Origin: Leuconostoc fallax KCTC 3537
Lineage (GTDB): Bacteria; Bacillota; Bacilli; Lactobacillales; Lactobacillaceae
Assembly (NCBI RefSeq): GCF_000165675.1
Contig: NZ_AEIZ01000017.1
Location: 1-43,565 of the forward strand
DNA: 43,565 nt
Direction of reading: 5' to 3'
Made by a program: the position numbers and the translations under genes. The notes under the pieces are model-generated. The model was not told the origin of the DNA and ran no database searches. It saw only the letters and a list, made by a program, of their open reading frames with translations. The first letter of the stretch is position 1, and each line of letters opens with the position of its first letter. Of this stretch, positions 28,285-36,219 are shown piece after piece.

Positions 28285-28727
28285 ATGACCAAAAAGATTT
28301 ATTTAGCAAGCCCTTTTTTGATGATGAACAGATTAATCGCGTTAAACAAGTGGAATCAGCTTTGGCAGCAAACGACACTGTTGCATCGTTTTTTTCACCA
28401 CGCTTAAATCAACATGAAGAATTTGAATTATTCAGCGAACCTTGGCGTCAAGCAACGTATGCAGGTGATGTCAAGGCGATTGAATCGGCAGACGTATTAG
28501 TTGCCGTTATTGATTATGAAGATAATCAAGTGGATCCAGGAACAGCATGGGAATTTGGCTATGCTGTCGCCAAGGGTATTCCGGTTATTGTGTTAAAAGA
28601 GAAATCGGGTGCTGTAAATTTGATGATGGGTGTGCCATTACAGGCTTATTTTACAAATATCGAAGATATTCAACACTATAATTTTGATGAATTGAAAACT
28701 GTACCATTCTCTGGCGAAATCTTTTAA
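28285..28727 (+). pseudogene. Nucleoside 2-deoxyribosyltransferase, N-terminal frameshift
   Basis: Swaps bases between 2'-deoxyribonucleosides in purine/pyrimidine salvage, an activity typical of lactic acid bacteria. From ATG 28285 (GGAG 7 bases upstream) the protein reads MTKKIYLASPFF, the family N-terminus, but the frame changes at T6 (28314-28319); one more T gives FFDDEQINRVKQVE. The rest is intact: the catalytic Glu is in VDPGTAWEFGYAVAKG and the C-terminus has VPLQAYF. Reconstructed length 147 residues, normal. The open frame from 28272 begins out of register and is an artefact of the slip. Confidence 0.88.
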
Positions 28728-28741
28728 GATAAGTGTCATAA

Positions 28742-28788
28742 AAAATACCTCCAGCGTTAAAGTTCGAACTTTAACTTTGGGGGTATTT
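28742..28788. terminator. Long bidirectional terminator containing a 20-base perfect palindrome
   Basis: The apical part GTTAAAGTTCGAACTTTAAC is perfectly self-complementary; below it CCTCCA pairs with TGGGGG and AAATA with TATTT. It lies between the convergent deoxyribosyltransferase and lexA genes. Confidence 0.8.
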
Positions 28789-28803
28789 CATTTGATTCTA
28801 TTT

Positions 28804-29439
28804 TTAATAAATAGCGTCACGATACAAACCAACAACTTTTCCAAGAACAGTTACACTTTGTAAAATAATCGGCGCCATAGTTGTGTTTTCTGGCTGTAAT
28901 CGGTAGTGGTCCGCTTCTTTGAAAAAGCGTTTGACCGTTACTTCGTTGTCCTCATTCATAGCAACAACAACTTCGCCATTATCCGCATTATCTTGCTTAC
29001 GGACAATGACTTTGTCACCACTAAGAATACCCATGTCAATCATAGAATCACCACGAACATTTAACATAAAAAGGTCACCATCAAACTGTGCTAAATCATC
29101 TGGGATAGGGAAAAATTCAGTTGCATTTTCTTCAACTGCTAAAATGGGTTGCCCCGCAGTGACCACACCCAATACGGGAATCCGGCCAGGTGTTGTTGAA
29201 ACCCCTAGAATTTCCAAGCCGCTAGTTGTGACTTCGATGGCGCGGGCACGAGGCTTTTTAGTATCTTTTTTTAGATAGCCTTTTTTCACGAGGCGCTCAA
29301 TATGTCCATGAATTGTAGAAGATGAAGATAAGCCAACTGCCTCACCAATTTCTCGTACAGTCGGTGGATATCCTTTATTGGTTTGCGCTTCATGTATGAA
29401 ACGTAAAACTTGTATTTGTTTACTTTCTTGGCTTGCCAT
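28804..29439 (-). CDS. lexA: LexA, SOS-response repressor
   Basis: 211 residues. Winged helix DNA-binding domain at 1-70 with [17 protein letters not shown]. The self-cleavage Ala-Gly is in GVVTAGQP, and the Ser-Lys dyad is in RGDSMIDMG and EVTVKRFF. On RecA activation it cleaves itself and derepresses DNA repair genes. Two LexA boxes sit in its own promoter, so it is autoregulated. The start at 29439 begins [15 protein letters not shown]. As in several Firmicutes, it is divergent from a yne gene, here yneF; no yneA-like division inhibitor lies between them. Confidence 0.97.
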   Translation of the reverse strand: MASQESKQIQVLRFIHEAQTNKGYPPTVREIGEAVGLSSSSTIHGHIERLVKKGYLKKDTKKPRARAIEVTTSGLEILGVSTTPGRIPVLGVVTAGQPILAVEENATEFFPIPDDLAQFDGDLFMLNVRGDSMIDMGILSGDKVIVRKQDNADNGEVVVAMNEDNEVTVKRFFKEADHYRLQPENTTMAPIILQSVTVLGKVVGLYRDAIY

Positions 29440-29468
29440 TTCTATCCTACTCGTTATAAATTAATTTC

Positions 29469-29497
29469 AGTATATCGAATTTTTGTTCGTAGTTCAA
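29469..29497 (-). promoter_or_regulatory. lexA promoter
   Basis: On the complement: TTGAAC (29492-29497), exactly 17 bases, TATACT (29469-29474). Confidence 0.85.
29476..29489. promoter_or_regulatory. LexA box 1
   Basis: CGAATTTTTGTTCG matches CGAACnnnnGTTCG with one change. It fills the spacer between the -35 and -10 of the lexA promoter. Confidence 0.8.
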
Positions 29498-29508
29498 ACA
29501 TATGTTCG
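29495..29508. promoter_or_regulatory. LexA box 2
   Basis: CAAACATATGTTCG matches the same consensus with one change and overlaps the lexA -35. Centre-to-centre distance from box 1 is 19 bases, close to two helical turns. Confidence 0.8.
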
Positions 29509-29576
29509 TAATTATTTAGATTTTTTAAATTATTAAATGTTTCTTATCCGCTTTTATGGTAAAAGCTTGTTAACTC

Positions 29577-29585
29577 TGATAAAAT
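29577..29585 (+). promoter_or_regulatory. Extended -10 promoter of yneF
   Basis: TG-A-TAAAAT, 31 bases upstream of the yneF start. It lies about 70 bases from the LexA boxes, so LexA control of yneF is not evident. Confidence 0.55.
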
Positions 29586-29616
29586 GTTTACAGACTAATT
29601 AAGGGGATTTAACAAG

Positions 29617-29880
29617 ATGAGTACAGGTTTAATGATGGTATTAGTTGCAGTTATTGCTTTAGCAGTGGGATTGGTTGGTGGTTTCTTCCTAGCACGTAAT
29701 TCAATGAAGAGCTACTTACAAAAGAACCCACCAATTTCTGAAGAAATGATGAAATCAATGATGATGTCGATGGGACAAAAGCCATCACAAAAGAAATTGA
29801 ATCAGATGATGGCACAAATGAAGCAACAGCAACAAAAAAGTAATTTATTCTACTATCCCTTAATATACCAAATGAAATAG
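29617..29880 (+). CDS. yneF: YneF family (UPF0154) small membrane protein
   Basis: One N-terminal membrane helix (about residues 5-27) followed by [20 protein letters not shown] and [19 protein letters not shown], the conserved YneF core with the NPPI and MGQKPS blocks. Function unknown; often close to lexA in Firmicutes. Family length is 70-80 residues. The frame as written runs to 87 with a hydrophobic ending unlike the family; one extra A in the run at 29834-29839 would end the protein at MKQQQQKK (stop 29840-29842). I suspect the same homopolymer error as elsewhere. AAGGGGA precedes ATG 29617. Confidence 0.9.
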   Translation: MSTGLMMVLVAVIALAVGLVGGFFLARNSMKSYLQKNPPISEEMMKSMMMSMGQKPSQKKLNQMMAQMKQQQQKSNLFYYPLIYQMK

Positions 29881-29935
29881 CCATCGATTTAGACAACTTA
29901 GTCTACAGCGGCCGTTGCTAATGATGGGATAATTT

Positions 29936-29967
29936 AAAAAGCCTGAGGCAACTATGCTCAGGCTTTT
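29936..29967. terminator. Bidirectional terminator between yneF and plsC
   Basis: AAAAGCCTGAG pairs with CTCAGGCTTTT around a 9-base loop; it lies just past the reconstructed plsC stop. Confidence 0.9.
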
Positions 29968-29969
29968 CT

Positions 29970-30613
29970 TCATGAGTGATTCTGATTATTTTTGGGATTT
30001 GGGTCTTCATAATGCCAATCAGGGTTGATATCATGATCTAATTGGTCAAAAGCAGCTTGCATTTGTTGTGCATAATCCGCAATAACTTCATCTGTAAGCC
30101 TTTTTTACGGTCAATATTGATAGGTTTACCGAAAGCAACAGTTGTATTATTACGACGGAAAAGTTGCCCAAACGTCACAGGGCCTTGATAAACTGCAGGT
30201 ACAATTTGTTTACCAGCTAATTTTGCAATAACTAGGGCACCAGATTTGAGCTCGGATGAATGACGCGATCCAGAAGGGAACATGACAAGGGAACGCGTAC
30301 CTGACTTGAGTTCGTTGACTGGTGTCTTAATCACGCTTGGTCCAACATTATGACGATCAACGGGAAAGGCGCCGGCTTTGGTGATAAGCCATGCGAGTGG
30401 TTTGAATCGAAATAATTCGATCTTTGCCATAAAAATAAAATGTTTGGGGTAGGCTGCAATTGCATACCAAACGGGATCCCACCAGGTACGGTGCGGTCCA
30501 ACTAAAACATAATTATCGTCTGGTAGGTTGTCCTTCCCCATATAGTGGATACGCCCATTGATTGTCCAGATGATACCGACAGCTACACTTCTTAAAAAAT
30601 CATAAAATTTCAT
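29970..30613 (-). CDS. plsC: 1-acyl-sn-glycerol-3-phosphate acyltransferase, C-terminal frameshift
   Basis: Membrane-associated enzyme making phosphatidic acid. The acceptor motif HxxxxD is in VGPHRTWWDPVW; FPSGSRHSS replaces the usual FPEGTRS glycerophosphate motif; later IVPAVYQGP. I use the start at 30613 (MKFYDFLRS, GAGGTG upstream on the complement) because the extra upstream residues are unlike the family. The frame as written stops at 30038, but after NIDRK a one-base gain at T6 (30105-30110, + strand) gives DEVIADYAQQMQAAFDQLDH and ends at 29970, next to the terminator. About 215 residues then. Confidence 0.88.
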
Positions 30614-30677
30614 TAAATAATACACCTCATTTATAATCCTTAGTATTATCTCAACTAATAGAAAGAAACGCAATATT

Positions 30678-31442
30678 ATGATAGAAACTCATCTTAAACC
30701 AGGCGAACGATTGGATGGCCTTTCGTCGCAAAATATTTATATTATTCAAAATCCAGATATGTTTTCATATTCATTAGATGCTATTTTACTCGCGTATTTT
30801 GCGCAACCTAAAGGTAAGGGACGTGGCATAACGGTTGATCTTGGGTCCGGTACAGGCGCAGTGGGTTTGCTTTATGCGCCCAAAATTACTGGAATTGTTA
30901 AACTCGTTGAAATTCAGCCAGAGCTCGCAGAAATGTCACAACGCAGTATTGTCACTAATCATTTGCAGGAGCGCGTGAGTGTGGTTAATCGCGATATGAA
31001 TACAATTTTTGATGATATTAAACCAGGGAGTGTGGAAACTGTGTTAAGTAATCCACCATATTTCCCACTGAATGCGACTACAAAAACGAATATTGATAGA
31101 CATTATGAATTAGCTCGGCATGAATTGACCATTGACTTACCTAAACTTGCACAGATTGCAAACAAACTATTAAAAAATAATGGTAAATTTTACATGGTAC
31201 ATCGACCAGAACGTCTAACAGATATTTTTGCCGCGTTTGCTGAACGTAAGTTGATGATTAAACGTGTGCAATTTGTATATGGCAAAGCTGGTCGGGAAGC
31301 CAATATGGTATTAGTTGAAGCTATAAAGGCTGGTAAACCTGGAGGCGTACGAATTTTACCACCAATTATCGCTTATACCGAAGATAATGCATATACGTCG
31401 CAAGTGCATGAGATACTTTATGGTGACGTATGGAACAAATAA
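30678..31442 (+). CDS. TrmN6/YabB-like tRNA1(Val) adenine-N6 methyltransferase
   Basis: 254 residues. SAM-binding TVDLGSGTGAVGLLYA and the N6-adenine methyltransferase motif LSNPPYFPLNA, in the order of the TrmN6 (YabB) group. In E. coli the related enzyme makes m6A37 in tRNA1(Val); the target here is inferred. The gene is divergent from plsC. Its end overlaps the following GIY-YIG gene by 13 bases, the same pairing found in many Firmicutes (yabB with yazA). Confidence 0.9.
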   Translation: MIETHLKPGERLDGLSSQNIYIIQNPDMFSYSLDAILLAYFAQPKGKGRGITVDLGSGTGAVGLLYAPKITGIVKLVEIQPELAEMSQRSIVTNHLQERVSVVNRDMNTIFDDIKPGSVETVLSNPPYFPLNATTKTNIDRHYELARHELTIDLPKLAQIANKLLKNNGKFYMVHRPERLTDIFAAFAERKLMIKRVQFVYGKAGREANMVLVEAIKAGKPGGVRILPPIIAYTEDNAYTSQVHEILYGDVWNK

Positions 31443-31708
31443 GCAAAATTTATTATTTCTATGTTTTACACACTGCTGATGATTATTTCTATGCCGGTTT
31501 CACAGATGATGTGGGTAAACGTTTTGCTGTTCATCAAGCTTTCAAAGGTGCAAAATTCACTAGAGTAAAGTCTCGACATCCACTCAAATTAATCTATGCA
31601 GAAGCTTTTACAACCAAAAGTGATGCATTAAAGGCGGAGGCTGCTTTTAAAAAGCTCACTCGGACACAAAAAGAACATTTCTTACATGAACACGCTATTG
31701 ACTGGTAG
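31430..31708 (+). CDS. GIY-YIG domain protein (YazA/UPF0213 type)
   Basis: 92 residues, a single GIY-YIG nuclease-like fold: YYFYVLHTADDYFYAGFTDD with Arg in GKRFAVHQ, then KLIYAEAF and a Lys-rich helix. Family members occur beside the TrmN6-like gene; function is unproven. ATG 31430 lies within the upstream gene, so it is translationally coupled. Confidence 0.93.
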   Translation: MEQISKIYYFYVLHTADDYFYAGFTDDVGKRFAVHQAFKGAKFTRVKSRHPLKLIYAEAFTTKSDALKAEAAFKKLTRTQKEHFLHEHAIDW

Positions 31709-31726
31709 TTTATAATCATGTAAAAT
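31698..31726 (+). promoter_or_regulatory. rpsB promoter
   Basis: TTGACT (31698-31703), 17 bases, TAAAAT (31721-31726). It overlaps the end of the GIY-YIG gene. Confidence 0.75.
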
Positions 31727-31732
31727 GTAAGG

Positions 31733-31835
31733 GTTGCATAAGCAATAAATACACACGGTAGATGAGTTCACATAGGTGCAGAAATGTCATTATGAATGCA
31801 GAATTTACCGGAGGCAAAACCTAGGAGATTAGAAC
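31733..31835 (+). promoter_or_regulatory. rpsB leader, probably structured
   Basis: About 100 transcribed bases before rpsB. CGGTA (31756-31760) can pair with TACCG (31806-31810), enclosing TTCA/TGAA and TGCA/TGCA pairings. A first purine-rich site (GGAGG 31810-31814) and a second (TAGGAG, about 8 bases before the ATG) follow. Consistent with autoregulation by S2, a known theme for rpsB leaders, but I cannot match a family model. Confidence 0.45.
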
Positions 31836-32612
31836 ATGGCAGTTATTTCAATGAAAGAACTTCTTGAAGCAGGAGTTCATTTCGGACACCAAACACGTCG
31901 CTGGAACCCAAAGATGGACGAATTCATCTTTACAGAGCGTAATGGTATCCACATTATCGATTTACAAAAGACAGTGAAGTTAGCTGACGAAGCTTATAAC
32001 TTTGTGCGTAATGCTTCTACTGATGGTGCTAACATTTTGTTTGTTGGTACAAAGAAGCAAGCAGCTGATGCTATTGCTGAAGAAGCAACACGTGCAGGTC
32101 AATACTTTATCAACCATCGTTGGTTGGGTGGAACTTTGACAAACTGGAACACAATCAAGACACGTATCCAACGTTTGAAGGATCTTGAAGTGATGGCTGA
32201 AGATGGTACATTTGATGCCTTGCCAAAGAAGGAAGTTGTTTTGTTGAACAAGCAACATGCCAAGTTGGAAAAGTTCTTGGGTGGTATCAAGGATATGCCA
32301 GGTTTGCCTGACGTATTGTTTGTTGTTGATCCTAACAAAGAAGAGATTGCAATTAAGGAAGCCCGTTCTTTGAACATTCCTGTTGTTGCAATGATCGATA
32401 CAAACTCAAATCCTGACCTTGTTGATGTTAAGATTCCTGCTAACGATGATGCTATTCGTGCAGTTCGTTTGATTACTTCAAAGATGGCTGATGCTGTGAT
32501 CGAAGGTCGTCAAGGCCAAGATTCAGCACCAGAAGATGCTTTCGTTGAAGGTGATGACAACGTTGAATCAATTGAAGAAATTACAAACATTGTCGAAGAA
32601 GGCAACAAGTAA
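31836..32612 (+). CDS. rpsB: 30S ribosomal protein S2
   Basis: 258 residues. [39 protein letters not shown] and [14 protein letters not shown] are S2 hallmarks. The C-terminal tail is acidic. Classic order with tsf, but here the two are separated by a terminator and a new promoter. Confidence 0.99.
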   Translation: MAVISMKELLEAGVHFGHQTRRWNPKMDEFIFTERNGIHIIDLQKTVKLADEAYNFVRNASTDGANILFVGTKKQAADAIAEEATRAGQYFINHRWLGGTLTNWNTIKTRIQRLKDLEVMAEDGTFDALPKKEVVLLNKQHAKLEKFLGGIKDMPGLPDVLFVVDPNKEEIAIKEARSLNIPVVAMIDTNSNPDLVDVKIPANDDAIRAVRLITSKMADAVIEGRQGQDSAPEDAFVEGDDNVESIEEITNIVEEGNK

Positions 32613-32623
32613 TTAATTATACT

Positions 32624-32671
32624 AAATGCCGTTCCACGCGGACCTGTTTGGGACGTGAAGCGGCATTTTTT
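32624..32671 (+). terminator. Intrinsic terminator between rpsB and tsf
   Basis: AAATGCCG-TT-ACG pairs with CGT-AA-CGGCATTT (bulged), large apical region, then T6. Some read-through to tsf is likely. Confidence 0.8.
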
Positions 32672-32680
32672 AATGCAATT

Positions 32681-32689
32681 TGTTATAAT
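32681..32689 (+). promoter_or_regulatory. tsf promoter, extended -10
   Basis: TG-T-TATAAT, perfect extended -10, 31 bases before tsf ATG. Confidence 0.72.
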
Positions 32690-32720
32690 AAAACTAAATT
32701 ATTTTTAGAGGAGCACAATA

Positions 32721-33596
32721 ATGGCAATTACTGCTGCACAAGTGAAGGAATTACGTGATAAGACAAGCGTTGGTATGATGGACGCAAAGAAGGCTTTGGT
32801 TGAAGCCGATGGCGACATGGAAAAGGCAATTGATTTGTTGCGCGAAAAGGGAATGGCTAAGGCAGCTAAAAAGGGAGACCGTGTTGCTGCTGAAGGTATG
32901 ACTTATGTTACTGTTGAAGGTAACAAAGCGGCAATCGTTGAATTGAACTCAGAAACTGATTTCGTTGCAGGTAATGCAGAATTTAACGAATTGCTACGTA
33001 CAGTTGCAAAGACAATTGTTGAAGCAAATCCTAAGGATGTTGAAGCAGCACTTGTATTACCAGTTGCAGATGGACAAACTTTGAACGATGTGATTATTCA
33101 CACAACACAAATTACTGGTGAGAAGATTACGTTGCGTCGTTTCGCGGTAATCGAAAAGACTGATGCAGAAAACTTCGGTGCTTACTCACACATGGGTGGT
33201 TCTATTTCTGCGTTGGCTGTGTTAGAAGGTGCAGATGAAAGTACTGCTAAGGATGTTGCAATGCATATTGCTGCTATTGCGCCTAAGTATATTGCTGATT
33301 CTGAAGTGCCAGCTGAAGTTATTGCGCATGAAAAAGAAGTACAATTGAAATCTGAAGATCTTGCTGGTAAGCCAGACAACATCAAAGAAAAGATGGTCGA
33401 AGGACGTATCAAGAAGTTCTTGGCTGAAATTACTTTGTTGGATCAAGATTTCGTTAAAAATGGGGACCAAACAGTTGCTCAATTCGTAGCAAGTAAGAAT
33501 GGTTCAGTAAAGTCATTTGTTCGTTACCAAGTTGGTGAAGGTATCGAAAAGAAGGTGACGGATTTAGCTGCTGAAGTTGCTGCACAATTAGGCTAA
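32721..33596 (+). CDS. tsf: Elongation factor Ts
   Basis: 291 residues; GDP/GTP exchange factor for EF-Tu. The N-terminal UBA-like domain has [19 protein letters not shown]; the core contains NSETDFVA, the residues that disturb the EF-Tu Mg site. The C-terminal [10 protein letters not shown] is typical. AGAGGAG precedes ATG 32721. Confidence 0.99.
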   Translation: MAITAAQVKELRDKTSVGMMDAKKALVEADGDMEKAIDLLREKGMAKAAKKGDRVAAEGMTYVTVEGNKAAIVELNSETDFVAGNAEFNELLRTVAKTIVEANPKDVEAALVLPVADGQTLNDVIIHTTQITGEKITLRRFAVIEKTDAENFGAYSHMGGSISALAVLEGADESTAKDVAMHIAAIAPKYIADSEVPAEVIAHEKEVQLKSEDLAGKPDNIKEKMVEGRIKKFLAEITLLDQDFVKNGDQTVAQFVASKNGSVKSFVRYQVGEGIEKKVTDLAAEVAAQLG

Positions 33597-33605
33597 TTTA
33601 GCATG

Positions 33606-33637
33606 AAGATGCGCTGTTTTGTTGGCGCATCTTTTTT
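33606..33637 (+). terminator. tsf terminator
   Basis: AAGATGCGC (33606-33614) pairs with GCGCATCTT, 10-base loop, T6. Confidence 0.93.
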
Positions 33638-33666
33638 GAGACGTTTTACTGAAAAGCCAAGCATTT

Positions 33667-33675
33667 TGGTATAAT
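33667..33675 (+). promoter_or_regulatory. pyrH-frr promoter, extended -10
   Basis: TG-G-TATAAT, 29 bases before pyrH. Confidence 0.7.
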
Positions 33676-33704
33676 TAAACAAGCAAAGGTAGAAGAGGCA
33701 AATA

Positions 33705-34433
33705 ATGAGTAATAGCGTAAAGTATAAACGTGTATTAATGAAATTATCTGGTGAAGCGTTGGCTGGCGACAAGGAAAGTGGTATTGACTTAGAGACGGTC
33801 TCATCAATCGCACAAGAATTAAAGGATGTATACGATTTGGGTGTACAAATTGCCATTGTTGTTGGTGGCGGTAACTTGTGGCGTGGTGAGCCAGCAGCTA
33901 AAGTAGGTATGGAACGTTCTCGTGCCGATTACACAGGTATGCTTGGTACCACAATGAATGCATTAGTTTTGCAAGATGCATTGCAACGCACGGGTGTTGA
34001 TACACGTGTACAAACAGCTATCGAAATGCGTCAAATTGCTGAACCTTATATTCGTGGCCGTGCGATTCGCCATTTAGAAAAAGGACGAATTGTTATTTTT
34101 GCGGCTGGTACAGGTTCACCTTACTTCAGTACTGATACAACAGCAGCTTTACGTGCTAATGAAATTAATGCTGATGCGATATTGATGGCTAAAAATGGTG
34201 TGGATGGTGTTTATTCAGCAGACCCAAGAACACATGAAGATGCAGTAAAGTTTGAAGAATTGACCCATCTCGATATCCTTAAAAAAGGTTTGAAAGTGAT
34301 GGATTCAACGGCTAGTTCATTATCTATGGATAATAATATGCCACTCGTTGTATTTAATTTAAATACACCAGGAAACATTAAGCGTGTTGTTCGTGGTGAA
34401 AATATTGGTACCACAGTTAAAGGAGCAGAATAA
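33705..34433 (+). CDS. pyrH: UMP kinase
   Basis: 242 residues, amino-acid-kinase fold. [40 protein letters not shown] and [14 protein letters not shown] are UMP kinase motifs. Makes UDP for pyrimidine nucleotides and is regulated by GTP and UTP in the family. The stop overlaps the frr start by one base (TAATG). Confidence 0.99.
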   Translation: MSNSVKYKRVLMKLSGEALAGDKESGIDLETVSSIAQELKDVYDLGVQIAIVVGGGNLWRGEPAAKVGMERSRADYTGMLGTTMNALVLQDALQRTGVDTRVQTAIEMRQIAEPYIRGRAIRHLEKGRIVIFAAGTGSPYFSTDTTAALRANEINADAILMAKNGVDGVYSADPRTHEDAVKFEELTHLDILKKGLKVMDSTASSLSMDNNMPLVVFNLNTPGNIKRVVRGENIGTTVKGAE

Positions 34434-34978
34434 TGAGTTTTGATTTTTCAGACGCAAAGGCACGGATGCAAAAAGCCCAAGATGCTTTACAACGTGAATT
34501 AGCTGGTATCCGTGCGGGACGTGCTAATCCAGCATTACTTAATCGTGTTGAAGTAGAATACTATGGTGCGATGACACCACTTAATCAAGTGGCATCAATT
34601 CAAGTACCAGAAGCACGTATTTTATTAGTAACACCTTTTGATAAAACAGCATTGGATGCAATTGTGCATGCAATTAATGTTTCTGACCTAGGTTTGAATC
34701 CTGCTAGCGATGGTAATGCCATTCGTTTGGTAATTCCACAATTGACAGAAGAACGTCGTAAGGAATTATCTAAAGATGTTAAAGCTGAAGGTGAAAAAGC
34801 TAAAGTCGCCATCCGTAACATTCGACGCGATGTTATGGATAGTATCAAAAAAGATGATGCGCTTAACGAAGACGATATGCACAAGGCCGAAACTGAAGCT
34901 CAAAAATTGACAGATGAGAATGTAAAGGCTATTGACAAAATAGCAGCAGAAAAAGAAGAAGAATTATTAACTATCTAA
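34433..34978 (+). CDS. frr: Ribosome recycling factor
   Basis: 181 residues, a three-helix bundle mimicking tRNA. ELAGIRAGRANPALLN, VEYYGAMTPLNQVA and RNIRRDVMD are diagnostic. Releases ribosomes with EF-G after termination. Translationally coupled to pyrH. No terminator follows; the glyQS promoter begins 8 bases after the stop. Confidence 0.99.
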   Translation: MSFDFSDAKARMQKAQDALQRELAGIRAGRANPALLNRVEVEYYGAMTPLNQVASIQVPEARILLVTPFDKTALDAIVHAINVSDLGLNPASDGNAIRLVIPQLTEERRKELSKDVKAEGEKAKVAIRNIRRDVMDSIKKDDALNEDDMHKAETEAQKLTDENVKAIDKIAAEKEEELLTI

Positions 34979-34985
34979 TTATTTC

Positions 34986-35014
34986 TTGACGAACGCCGTC
35001 CTGCGGTGCATAAT
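34986..35014 (+). promoter_or_regulatory. glyQS promoter
   Basis: TTGACG (34986-34991), 17 bases, CATAAT (35009-35014). Predicted start near 35021 leaves a short T-box leader. Confidence 0.7.
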
Positions 35015-35020
35015 AACATG

Positions 35021-35162
35021 GTATATATTGCAATTTCTTAATGACGTGAAGTGGCGTTCACCGAAAGAATTGGAATACTCGAGTGTCGGATAATATATCC
35101 GGAAATCAGGTGGAACCGCGCGAAGAGCGTCCTGATGTCATTTTGACATTAGGGCGCTTTTT
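35021..35162 (+). promoter_or_regulatory. T-box leader of glyQS with very short Stem I
   Basis: The T-box sequence AGGTGGAACCGCG is at 35108-35120. Antiterminator: ATCAGG (35105-35110) with CCTGAT (35131-35136), leaving bulge TGGA whose A fits the U discriminator of tRNA-Gly. Competing terminator: 13-bp stem 35126-35138 with 35146-35158 and a T run. Stem III: CGGAT/ATCCG (35087-35101). Stem I seems only 42 bases: CAATT-CTT (35031-35039) with AAGAATTG (35065-35072), an internal loop AATGAC/CGA like a kink-turn, then GTGAA/TTCAC (35046-35061) capped by loop GTGGCG containing the Gly codon GGC as specifier. Uncharged tRNA-Gly should permit read-through into glyQS. Confidence 0.85.
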
Positions 35163-35217
35163 GTGTGCTAATGAATCTAATTTAAACCCAAAATAAGTGA
35201 ATGGAGTCGAATGTGAT

Positions 35218-36162
35218 ATGTCCCAGAAATTATCTTTACAAGATATCATCTTAACTTTGCAGAAGTATTGGAGTGCGCAAGGTGCTAATTTAATGCAAGC
35301 ATATGATAATGAAGTTGGTGCTGGTACGATGAGCCCTTATACTTTTTTGCGTGCCAATGGTCCAGAGCCTTGGAATGCAGCATATGTTCAGCCTTCTAGA
35401 CGTCCAGCCGATGGCCGTTATGGTGATAATCCAAACCGTATGTTCCAACATCATCAATTTCAATTAGTGATGAAGCCTTCACCAGAAAATATACAAGAGC
35501 TATATCTTGGTTCCCTAGAAGCACTAGGTATCAATGCCTTAGAACACGATATTCGCTTCGTGGAAGATAACTGGGAAAACCCTTCAATGGGTGCCGCTGG
35601 TATTGGTTGGGAAGTTTGGCTAGATGGGATGGAAGTAACGCAGTTCACTTATTTCCAACAAGTTGGTGGTATTGAAGTAGATTCTGTCACTGCAGAAGTA
35701 ACTTATGGCTTGGAACGATTAGCATCATACATTCAAGAAGTGCCAACAGTGTACGATTTAGAATGGGGAAACGGTGTATTATATGGTGATATCTTTAAAG
35801 AACCAGAATATGAGCACTCTGTTTATGCATTTGATGAATCAGATCAAGAACTTTTGTTAAAGCATTTTGATGATTATGAAAAAGAAGCAACACGTCTATT
35901 GGCACTCGGACTTGTACATCCTGCATATGATTATATTCTAAAGTCTTCACATACTTTTAATTTATTAGATGCTAGAGGGACCGTATCTGTTACTGAACGT
36001 GCAGGATACTTACATCGTATTCGTGCAATGGCACGTAAAGTGTCGCATGTCTTTATTGAAGAACGTGCTAAGCGTGGTTTCCCATTGTTAAAAGATGAAG
36101 TACTACGTGAGAAATATTTAGGTGAAAATGGCAAGTATGTGCCTAATAAAGATGAAAAATAA
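35218..36162 (+). CDS. glyQ: Glycyl-tRNA synthetase alpha subunit
   Basis: 314 residues, catalytic class II subunit of the alpha2beta2 bacterial enzyme. [31 protein letters not shown] and [15 protein letters not shown] are unmistakable. Start ATG 35218 fits the family; GGAG is 10 bases upstream. Forms an operon with glyS under T-box control. Confidence 0.99.
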   Translation: MSQKLSLQDIILTLQKYWSAQGANLMQAYDNEVGAGTMSPYTFLRANGPEPWNAAYVQPSRRPADGRYGDNPNRMFQHHQFQLVMKPSPENIQELYLGSLEALGINALEHDIRFVEDNWENPSMGAAGIGWEVWLDGMEVTQFTYFQQVGGIEVDSVTAEVTYGLERLASYIQEVPTVYDLEWGNGVLYGDIFKEPEYEHSVYAFDESDQELLLKHFDDYEKEATRLLALGLVHPAYDYILKSSHTFNLLDARGTVSVTERAGYLHRIRAMARKVSHVFIEERAKRGFPLLKDEVLREKYLGENGKYVPNKDEK

Positions 36163-36219
36163 TCGCATTATTCATTGATACACCAAACATTATTGAGCAA
36201 ATATAGGAGTACAAAGCAA

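Noticed and set aside
30100-30115. Programmed frameshifting at slippery A/T runs (plsC, rsmE, gtfA-like and others)
   Set aside because: The runs are not in the phase of canonical -1 heptamers, no stimulatory structure stands out, the direction of shift differs between genes, and many unrelated genes are affected. Runs of 5-7 are also short for transcriptional slippage.
34991-35059. A conventional T-box Stem I base formed by GAACGCC (34991-34997) and GGCGTTC (35053-35059)
   Set aside because: The left arm lies within the well-formed -35/-10 spacer and so would not be transcribed, and pairing would hide the GGC specifier. Kept only as the alternative to the short Stem I.
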